Positions 8,112 through 13,143 of a stretch of DNA of 13,143 nt are shown piece by piece; the stretch's first letter is position 1; each line of letters opens with the position of its first letter. This stretch comes from Acidobacteriaceae bacterium UBA1795 (GTDB lineage Bacteria > Acidobacteriota > Terriglobia > Terriglobales > Acidobacteriaceae). A program made the position numbers and the translations under genes. A model generated the notes under the pieces. It searched no databases, was not told the origin of the DNA, and saw nothing but the letters and a program-made list of their open reading frames with translations. The stretch covers positions 1 through 13,143 of the forward strand of contig DCFV01000092.1 of the NCBI GenBank assembly GCA_002314435.1, in the 5' to 3' direction.

Positions 8112-9137
8112 CTACTGCACAGTCCCCTGCGGACGGAGGCGGCGCAAGTCCAGTGCGCATTCCACAGCGTTCTGCGCATAGAGGCGCAAGTTGTCGCTGG
8201 CCGCCCAGAGCCACACTCGGCTGGTCAGGGATGGGTTGCGCGGATCAGGCTCGGGCTTCAGCCGCACAACCACGTCGTTCTGGCCGGTAGCAGCCAGATT
8301 CGACGGCGAGTCCGTGTCTTCGAGCACGAGATCCAGATGATCGGAGCTGAGCGCCTCTTCCAGCACGGTTACCTCAACAGGCCTCTCCAGTTCCAAGGCG
8401 ATCGAGAAGGCATGGCCGTGAAACACGGGTGCATGGATGGCCTGTAGGCTGAGTGCGGGCCAGCGATGGCCACCGAGCGCGGCAAAATGGCGGCGGATGC
8501 GCGCTTCGGCGGAGGCAAGGTTGACTGTGGAACTTTCGCCCAAGCCGGAGAGCAGGTTGTAGGCGGCCTGTGCGTCATAGGTGGCGCGCGGCAGCGTTTG
8601 AAAGCTGAGCAGGTTGATAGTCTGCTGGTGCAGCTCGTCCATAGCGGCACGGCCAAACTCACTGGCCGGCAGCAACACCGTGGCGAAAGCCGCACGCACT
8701 GGGACACTCTGCCCCAGCCGCTCCATCAGCAGGGCCAAGGCCAGTGACGCTGAGTGCGCCGGCACAATGGCGGGCGTGAACAGGTCTGCGCTGGCGTCAT
8801 CGGCGCTCACCCACGGCGCGCGCACCAGCACGCCAGCCTCGCGATCGAGCGCGCCGGAGAGATCGAGCACAGTGGAGCCCGCTGCGAGCGCCTGTTTCCA
8901 GTGCTTGCGGGTCAACTGTTCCGGGCCACAAAAAAAGGTGAAGTCGACGCGGTCAAAGACGTCCGGGGAGATGGCCTGGACAAATGTTACCTCGTCGCCC
9001 ACCTGGTCCAGTTGGCCGAGGGCCTGATCTTCGTCGAGCAGCACAAAGCTGGCCGCCGCCAGCGGCGAGTCAGAGAGTGCTTCCTTTAGTTCCTTGCCCA
9101 GCAGCGTTGACGCGCCTGCGATTGCAATCTTGTACAC
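8112..9137 (-). CDS. Aspartate-semialdehyde dehydrogenase-like protein without the catalytic cysteine (Usg-like)
   Basis: The 341-residue protein has the layout of the semialdehyde dehydrogenase family: an N-terminal NAD(P)-binding Rossmann domain (GASTLLG at residues 8-14, STVLDLSGA at 88-96) and a C-terminal dimerisation/catalytic domain (PVFHGHAFSIALELERP, 237-253; WLWAASDNLR, 309-318). In true Asd the active-site block reads like NPNCST. Here it reads PAHSAS (126-131), putting His128 where the Cys nucleophile should be, and the usual RVPV before the GH motif is HAPV. This resembles E. coli Usg, an Asd homologue with VPDSLTS at this site, so no Asd activity is expected and the present role is unknown. 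The start is GTG at 9137 with AGAGGA (9143-9148) five bases upstream. It follows pssA by 22 bases and is the last gene of the psd-pssA operon. Confidence 0.82.
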   Translation of the reverse strand: MYKIAIAGASTLLGKELKEALSDSPLAAASFVLLDEDQALGQLDQVGDEVTFVQAISPDVFDRVDFTFFCGPEQLTRKHWKQALAAGSTVLDLSGALDREAGVLVRAPWVSADDASADLFTPAIVPAHSASLALALLMERLGQSVPVRAAFATVLLPASEFGRAAMDELHQQTINLLSFQTLPRATYDAQAAYNLLSGLGESSTVNLASAEARIRRHFAALGGHRWPALSLQAIHAPVFHGHAFSIALELERPVEVTVLEEALSSDHLDLVLEDTDSPSNLAATGQNDVVVRLKPEPDPRNPSLTSRVWLWAASDNLRLYAQNAVECALDLRRLRPQGTVQ

Positions 9138-9159
9138 GAAATTCCTCTTGAACCTGTTC

Positions 9160-10050
9160 TTAAGAATGCGTGGCCGGATCCGGCTGCGACGAAACGCTCG
9201 GCTCCTCCGGGCGTCTGCGGCGACGCGACCACGAATATGCGGCCCGCGCCCAAATGCCAGAGAACATGTAGATCAGCGCAATAGTGAGCAGCACCACGTT
9301 AGAGAACCGCAGCATGACGTAGAGCACAATGGCCAACACCAGCAAGAGTTGGAACGGATGGCTGCGCGAGAGGTTGATCTCCTTGCCCGACCAGAATCGC
9401 CAAGTGCTCACCATCAGATAGCCGCTCAGACCCACCAACACGAGCCACGGAATCGACACCCACCACTCGCCCTCGCCGACCGGAATGCCACCGAAGAAGT
9501 GGACGGTGGCAGCCAATAAGCCCGCAGCAGCCGGGATCGGCATACCAACAAAGTACTTGCGGTCAGGCCGTCCGGGATTGCGGGGCTGCGCGTCGTGGCT
9601 GATGTTGAAGCGCGCCAGGCGCGAGGCTCCACCCATCAGATAGAGAAAGCAGACAAAGCCGCCAGCCTGCACCAGGTGTTGATGCAGCACAGGATTGATC
9701 GAATCCGGCAGGAAGTGGAAGCCCCAAACAAATGCAAGGAGGCTGGGCGCCACACCGAAAGTGATCACATCAGCCAGTGAATCCAGTTCCTTGCCAAAAT
9801 CGCTGCAGGTGTTGGTCATGCGCGCGATGCGCCCATCGAGCGCATCGAACGGAATTGCAAACAGAATGGCAATGGCTGCCCAGTCCAAATGCATCACCGT
9901 GTCTCCGCTGATGGCGGCGATGGTCTGGACAATGGAAAAGTAGCCGGCGCCTATGTTGCCCGCAGTGAACAGCGAGGGCAGCAGAAACATGCCGCGGCGC
10001 AGCCGGGCCTGGGCCCGCGCGCGCGCCTCAGCCGGATCGCGATGGTTCAT
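9160..10050 (-). CDS. pssA: CDP-diacylglycerol--serine O-phosphatidyltransferase
   Basis: PssA joins CDP-diacylglycerol and L-serine to make phosphatidylserine at the inner membrane; Psd then converts this to phosphatidylethanolamine. The 296-residue protein shows the complete CDP-alcohol phosphotransferase motif: D69-x2-D72-G73-x2-A76-R77-x8-G86-x3-D90-x3-D94, within FDALDGRIAR...GKELDSLAD. Hydrophobic helices surround it (about residues 22-45, 57-70, 96-112 and several more to 275), and the basic tail RRRRRP is cytoplasmic in character. This is the integral-membrane type (type II) rather than the E. coli phospholipase-D type. Its ATG overlaps the psd stop as ATGA (10047-10050), a sign of translational coupling, and the two consecutive pathway steps support each other's calls. 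Confidence 0.96.
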   Translation of the reverse strand: MNHRDPAEARARAQARLRRGMFLLPSLFTAGNIGAGYFSIVQTIAAISGDTVMHLDWAAIAILFAIPFDALDGRIARMTNTCSDFGKELDSLADVITFGVAPSLLAFVWGFHFLPDSINPVLHQHLVQAGGFVCFLYLMGGASRLARFNISHDAQPRNPGRPDRKYFVGMPIPAAAGLLAATVHFFGGIPVGEGEWWVSIPWLVLVGLSGYLMVSTWRFWSGKEINLSRSHPFQLLLVLAIVLYVMLRFSNVVLLTIALIYMFSGIWARAAYSWSRRRRRPEEPSVSSQPDPATHS

Positions 10051-10748
10051 GCGCGCGCTCCCTGGGGCTCGTCGGGCAGTGCCTTGGCAGTGGCAGCGCG
10101 CCGCACAGTGGCAAGGTCAACCGCGGCGGCTGCTTCCGGCATAGCTGCGAGCACGCTGGCGCCCCCACGTACCCTCTGCCCCACCTTTACGTGGAGCACG
10201 GCACCGGCGGGCAGAATCACGTCTACACGCGAGCCGAACTTGATCAGGCCCACGCGCTGACCGCGCTCAACCGACGCACCCTCCGGCAGGTTGAAGACGA
10301 TGCGACGCGCCAGCAAGCCGGCAATCTGTTTGAACGTGACCTCAATGCCCTCGCCGCGCACAGTAACGATGTTCTGCTCATTGCGGTCCGCCGAGGCGGG
10401 GTTCATTGCGTTCAGGTACTGACCCTTTTGATAGCGAACCTGAGTGAGGATACCGGCAATTGGCGAGCGGTTCACATGCACATCGAAGACGCTGAGAAAG
10501 ATGCTGATGCGCTGGCGGGGGCCGTCAGGAGTGGAGATCTGAATGGTCTCGGTCACAAGACCGTCTCCGGGCGAGACGATCAGTCCGTTGCCGGCAGGAA
10601 TTTGCCGCTCGGGATCACGGAAGAACCAAAGGAAAAACAGAGCGAGCAAGACGGGCAGCGATGCCCACGCCCAGCCGTGCGTGGCCCAAGAAACCGCCGC
10701 CGCCACCGCCAGAAGACTCAAACCGTATATGTAACCGTCACGAACCAT
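10047..10748 (-). CDS. psd: Phosphatidylserine decarboxylase, short (archaeal-type) form
   Basis: Psd is a pyruvoyl enzyme that decarboxylates phosphatidylserine to phosphatidylethanolamine. This 233-residue protein is the short form. A membrane segment lies near the N terminus (about 8-42), followed by SPGDG (Asp62), FDVHVNRSP (His91) and GLIKFGSRVDVILP, where self-cleavage between Gly172 and Ser173 should yield the beta chain and an alpha chain beginning with the pyruvoyl group. The Asp-His-Ser set needed for autoprocessing is intact. The start is ATG at 10748 (MVRDGYIYG); an in-frame TTG lies 9 bases earlier at 10757. The ribosome site is poor (GGGGA, 2-base spacing), and a perfect TATAAT lies only about a dozen bases upstream, so the leader may be extremely short. 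It is the first gene of psd-pssA-Asd-like. Confidence 0.95.
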   Translation of the reverse strand: MVRDGYIYGLSLLAVAAAVSWATHGWAWASLPVLLALFFLWFFRDPERQIPAGNGLIVSPGDGLVTETIQISTPDGPRQRISIFLSVFDVHVNRSPIAGILTQVRYQKGQYLNAMNPASADRNEQNIVTVRGEGIEVTFKQIAGLLARRIVFNLPEGASVERGQRVGLIKFGSRVDVILPAGAVLHVKVGQRVRGGASVLAAMPEAAAAVDLATVRRAATAKALPDEPQGARA

Positions 10749-10759
10749 AGTCCCCAACG

Positions 10760-10765
10760 ATTATA
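10760..10765 (-). promoter_or_regulatory. TATAAT -10 box of the psd operon
   Basis: The - strand reads a perfect TATAAT here. Transcription would begin near 10752-10754, only about 4-6 bases before the psd ATG at 10748. No recognisable -35 is present at 17 bases; that zone is GC-rich. Confidence 0.5.
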
Positions 10766-10784
10766 CGGTTCAATCTCCACGAGC

Positions 10785-10799
10785 GCGCAGCCGCTGCGC
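10785..10799. repeat. GC-rich inverted repeat upstream of psd
   Basis: GCGCAG (10785-10790) and CTGCGC (10794-10799) form a 6-bp inverted repeat with a 3-base spacer. It sits between the DUF465 gene and the psd -10 box, where a -35 element would be. No T-run follows on either strand, so it is a poor intrinsic terminator. It could be an operator, an inefficient 3' end of the upstream transcript, or chance in GC-rich sequence. Confidence 0.3.
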
Positions 10800-10870
10800 A
10801 CACGATTCATCTTCGGTGCGGCATAGGCCGCCGGCTCACCAATCGCCCGTTCTCGCCAGAAGCTGTTGCT

Positions 10871-11080
10871 CTACGCCACCACCGCTGCGCGGTGTTCGAG
10901 GGCGTAGATCAGATCCTTGGCATGGAGTTTCAGTTTCTTCAAACGTACCTCTTCGAGCTGTTCGTCCTCGGAGAGGTAGGGCTTCTGAATCAACTCTTCC
11001 AGACGCTGAGCGTAGCGGTGATGTTCTGCCTGCAGGCGATTGATTTCTTCGCTCAGCGTTACGTCCTTTATCTCATCCAT
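10871..11080 (-). CDS. Small DUF465 / YdcH-like coiled-coil protein
   Basis: This 69-residue protein is rich in charged heptad-like helix (EEINRLQAEHHRYAQRLEELIQKP) and then has LSEDEQLEEVRLKKLKLHAKDLI, the pattern typical of DUF465/YdcH proteins: a short N-terminal helix, a Pro break, then a Lys-rich K-x-x-K-L-x-x-K-D stretch. No biochemical role is established for the family as far as I know. The ATG at 11080 is fixed by GGAGGT five bases upstream; the longer frame to 11107 adds residues before this site and is rejected. It lies alone, 176 bases after rimI and about 120 before psd, all on the same strand. Confidence 0.8.
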   Translation of the reverse strand: MDEIKDVTLSEEINRLQAEHHRYAQRLEELIQKPYLSEDEQLEEVRLKKLKLHAKDLIYALEHRAAVVA

Positions 11081-11256
11081 CGGGCACCTCCGTGGTTCAC
11101 GGAACATTTACATATATATCGCCCACAGCGGGGACCGCAAGCGCCAAAAGGGCCAAAAGATGAGGCTCTTTGTGGATTTTCTGCAATTGGCCCAACAAGC
11201 GTGATGCGAGTCACACCCTGAAACCAAGGAACGGGCTTCGGTGGCAGCGGTGCAGC
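11081..11256 (-). promoter_or_regulatory. Gap between rimI and the DUF465 gene: possible promoter, direct repeat and CRP/FNR-like palindrome
   Basis: On the - strand a weak promoter can be drawn: TTGCGG (11135-11140), 16 bases, TATATA (11113-11118), starting transcription about 25 bases before the DUF465 ATG. Just upstream of that -35 an 8-base direct repeat, GCCAAAAG, occurs at 11143-11150 and 11152-11159. Further up, GTGA-N6-TCAC (11201-11214) has the geometry of a CRP/FNR-family operator. It lies about 100 bases from the proposed start, so a direct role is uncertain. No clear rimI terminator is visible. Confidence 0.3.
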
Positions 11257-11721
11257 CTAGTGTAATTCCCGCTGAAGCAGGAGCGCATCTTCTGTCGGAT
11301 CAGCGTAGTAGCCGGGACGGCGACCGATCGGGGCAAAGCCGAGCGCGTGGTAAAGCGCCCGGGCAGAGGCGTTTGAGGGCCGCACCTCCAGCAAGAGGAC
11401 GGTGACTCCGGCGGCCCGGATTTCCGCTTCGATGGCCTGAATCAGCGCCAGTGCGATGCCCTGCCGCTGAAACTCAGGTGCCACGGCGACGGATTCGAGT
11501 TCGGCCTCGGGCGGCATCAGGCTGGCGATGGCGAACCCTGTAATGACGCCCGGAGCGGCCTCGGCCGAAAGCAGCACCCGCCGCGGGGCGACCGAACAAA
11601 GCAGTGTCTCCCAGGAAGCATGCGTCCAGTGCGGGGCATGTGGCAGAACAGCAGCCATTGCCCGCACGCCTTCTATGTCGGACGAAGTCATGGGCCGGAT
11701 GCGCAGGTTTGGGGGCGTCAT
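11257..11721 (-). CDS. rimI: GNAT acetyltransferase, probable ribosomal-protein S18 alanine N-acetyltransferase
   Basis: The 154-residue protein has a GNAT fold: substrate-side helices about 15-45, the central ELESVAVAPEFQ strand (74-85), the acetyl-CoA pyrophosphate loop QRQGIA (85-90), then LLLEVRPSNASARALYHALGF (109-129), which matches the RimI C-terminal pattern including the Tyr124 position. RimI acetylates the N-terminal alanine of ribosomal protein S18. The ATG at 11721 overlaps the tsaB stop as ATGA (11718-11721); an open frame to 11889 exists but runs inside tsaB and lacks GNAT sequence. Adjacency to tsaB is the classic rimI arrangement and is the main reason for choosing this symbol over a general GNAT call. 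Confidence 0.87.
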   Translation of the reverse strand: MTPPNLRIRPMTSSDIEGVRAMAAVLPHAPHWTHASWETLLCSVAPRRVLLSAEAAPGVITGFAIASLMPPEAELESVAVAPEFQRQGIALALIQAIEAEIRAAGVTVLLLEVRPSNASARALYHALGFAPIGRRPGYYADPTEDALLLQRELH

Positions 11722-12386
11722 GCGCCCGGAACCGGCGCGCTGAAGATCTCCGCGTCTGATCGGCGCAGATAGTGCCCATCGAGCAGGGCGAGATCCACAA
11801 ACGCGCCCGCGCGGACCAGTGGAGCCGTCAGCGCCAGCGCATCGGCCGCGGTGGGCGAAGCGGATTGCACCAACTTGGTTGCGGGCCAAGCGGCGGCCAG
11901 CAACGCAGCGGAGCCCGCGTCGCAGACCGCAATCCTTGTTGGGGGCGGAAGGAGTGCGGTCAGCTCTGCGGCGCCGGCAAGCAGTTCGCGCGGCCCAGTG
12001 CCGGGCATTTCTATGCGAAGAAAAATCTCATGCCGATGGGCATCGAGTGCCGCGAAAGCGATACAGGCCTTCGCTGCAAGGACGGCAAGGCGCGAAACGA
12101 CGGCAACAGGTATCTGCGCTGGTTCAGCCAAGCCTTTCACGGCGGCCAGTCCCACGCGCACGCCGGTAAAGCTGCCGGGACCGTTTGTCACGACGATTGC
12201 ATCAAGCTGCTCGATGCGTGCATGAGATTGGGACAGCAGCTCTTCCACCGCCGCAATGAGCGTGGCGGAGTAGCTGCGGCCAACCAACTCGATCTGGCCC
12301 AGCAGTTCGAGAGAGTCCGATGCAAGGCGCGCCAACGCAACTGAACCCGAAGGCCCGCATGTGTCTACGCCCAGCACCAGACCCAC
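11718..12386 (-). CDS. tsaB: tRNA t6A biosynthesis protein TsaB (YeaZ)
   Basis: TsaB is the non-catalytic ASKHA-fold partner of TsaD in the complex that adds threonylcarbamoyl to A37 of ANN-decoding tRNAs. The 222-residue protein begins LVLGVDTCGPSGSVAL, the phosphate-loop strand of the fold, and carries the family signature GPGSFTGVRVGLA (69-81) followed by VKGLAE. DAHRHEIFLR stands where typical TsaB has a DARMGEVY-like strand. Length is normal. The start is GTG at 12386, with a second GTG 9 bases on; neither has a strong ribosome site, which fits translational coupling to the gene ending 4 bases upstream. The His common in the early HSE motif is replaced (GRSYSATL), which need not matter in a non-enzymatic subunit. 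Confidence 0.94.
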   Translation of the reverse strand: MGLVLGVDTCGPSGSVALARLASDSLELLGQIELVGRSYSATLIAAVEELLSQSHARIEQLDAIVVTNGPGSFTGVRVGLAAVKGLAEPAQIPVAVVSRLAVLAAKACIAFAALDAHRHEIFLRIEMPGTGPRELLAGAAELTALLPPPTRIAVCDAGSAALLAAAWPATKLVQSASPTAADALALTAPLVRAGAFVDLALLDGHYLRRSDAEIFSAPVPGA

Positions 12387-12390
12387 TGCT

Positions 12391-13143
12391 CTAAACCGCC
12401 GCCAGCGCCTGATCGAGATCGGCGATCAGATCTTCCTTGTCCTCGATGCCGACGGAGAGGCGGATGCGACCCTCGGTGATCCCCATCTGCGCGCGCGTCT
12501 CGGCGCTCACCGAAGCGTGCGTGGTGGTGGCCGAGTGCGATGCGAGCGACTCGACGCCGCCCAGCGACTCGGCGTTCAAGAAGATCTTGATCCCCGCCAG
12601 GAAGCGTGCTGCTTCTTCGCGCGAGGCCAACTCAAAGCTCAACATTGAGCCGAAGCCCTTCTGCTGGCGGACCGCCAGTTCGTACTGCGGATGGCTCGCG
12701 AGGCCCGGATAAGCCAGTTTGCTCACCTTGGGGTGCGAGGACAGGAACTCGGCCACGGCGCGGCCGTTCTCCTCGTGCTGCTTGATGCGCAGAGGCATGG
12801 TCTTGATGCCGCGCAGGGCCAGGTAGCATTCGAACGGCGAGAGGACGCCGCCGGAGGCCTTCTGCACCAGCAGGAAGCGGTCTTTGTGCTCGGGCTTGGA
12901 GCCGATGAGCGCACCGCCGATGCCGTCGGAATGGCCATTCAGATACTTCGTGGTCGAGTGCATCACGATGTCGGCACCGAGCGCGAGCGGGCTCTGCAGC
13001 GCGGGCGACATGAAGGTGTTGTCCACGCTAACCTCTGCGCCGCGCGCATGGGCGATCTCGCTGATGGCTGCGATATCTGACAGCACCATGAGCGGATTCG
13101 AAGGTGTCTCGATGTGGACCAGTTTGGTGTTCGCGCGCATGGC
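12391..13143 (-). CDS. Cystathionine gamma-synthase/gamma-lyase family PLP enzyme, 5' end outside window
   Basis: These 250 visible residues are the C-terminal two thirds of a Cys/Met-metabolism PLP enzyme, usually about 380-390 residues. Seen in order are LVHIETPSNPLM, EVSVDNTFMSP (the Asp that contacts the pyridine nitrogen), and HSTTKYLNGHSD, whose Lys is the PLP Schiff-base lysine. Then come GVLSPFECYLALRGIKTMPLR, SLGGVESLASHSATTTHAS and a GRIRLSVGIED tail. The frame remains open to the window edge, so the Met at 13140 is internal. MetB (cystathionine gamma-synthase, methionine synthesis) and cystathionine gamma-lyase share all these motifs. A MetB-type role is slightly favoured by the tail, but I leave the symbol blank. 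It is followed by tsaB after 4 bases. Confidence 0.93.
   Translation of the reverse strand, partial: AMRANTKLVHIETPSNPLMVLSDIAAISEIAHARGAEVSVDNTFMSPALQSPLALGADIVMHSTTKYLNGHSDGIGGALIGSKPEHKDRFLLVQKASGGVLSPFECYLALRGIKTMPLRIKQHEENGRAVAEFLSSHPKVSKLAYPGLASHPQYELAVRQQKGFGSMLSFELASREEAARFLAGIKIFLNAESLGGVESLASHSATTTHASVSAETRAQMGITEGRIRLSVGIEDKEDLIADLDQALAAV

Noticed and set aside
11722..11889. N-terminal extension of RimI inside tsaB
   Set aside because: The extra residues are not GNAT-like, and the ATGA overlap at 11718-11721 gives a standard coupled start.
1..13143. Search for a novel multi-gene system (defence, phage, toxin-antitoxin, CRISPR, secondary metabolism)
   Set aside because: All genes but the TPR, DUF465 and Asd-like ones fit known housekeeping families, with no mobile-element signs, repeat arrays or composition shift.

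Overview
The window looks like ordinary, gene-dense core chromosome from a GC-rich Gram-negative bacterium. My best guess is an acidobacterium (Terriglobia/Acidobacteriaceae). That rests on the overall look of the proteins: a short PSD next to PssA, a very large secreted TPR protein, and a lone RbsB-like lipoprotein. It has not been confirmed by any search. There are ten complete protein genes and two cut by the window edges. I see no rRNA, tRNA, CRISPR array, insertion sequence, phage gene or obvious base-composition break.

Left part (1-5761, + strand): the C-terminal two thirds of purH (last two steps of IMP synthesis), then 25 bases later a FUSC-type membrane protein (possible aromatic-acid or efflux exporter). 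A short hairpin with a T-run follows the FUSC gene. After a 206-base gap comes a 708-residue exported protein made almost entirely of tetratricopeptide repeats, closed by a very strong 17-bp hairpin terminator.

Middle (5770-8093): a solitary sugar-type periplasmic binding lipoprotein on the - strand, with no permease or ATPase gene near it. It is divergent from dgt, an HD-domain dNTP triphosphohydrolase, which has a TATAAC box so close to its start that the mRNA may be leaderless. dgt runs into the following - strand operon with only 18 bases between the stop codons.

Right part (8112-13143, all - strand; transcription runs from high to low coordinates): a cystathionine gamma-synthase/lyase-family gene (cut by the window end), tsaB and rimI lie 4 bases apart or overlap by 4. 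Then comes a small DUF465/YdcH-like coiled-coil protein. Last is a phosphatidylethanolamine operon, psd-pssA (4-base overlap), whose final gene is an aspartate-semialdehyde dehydrogenase homologue that has lost its catalytic cysteine (Usg-like).

The genes cover purine synthesis, dNTP control, PE synthesis, t6A tRNA modification, ribosomal-protein acetylation and sulfur amino-acid metabolism. I find no convincing new multi-gene system. The items most worth a second look are the cysteine-less Asd paralogue coupled to phospholipid genes, the orphan binding protein, and the candidate leaderless or near-leaderless starts of dgt and psd.
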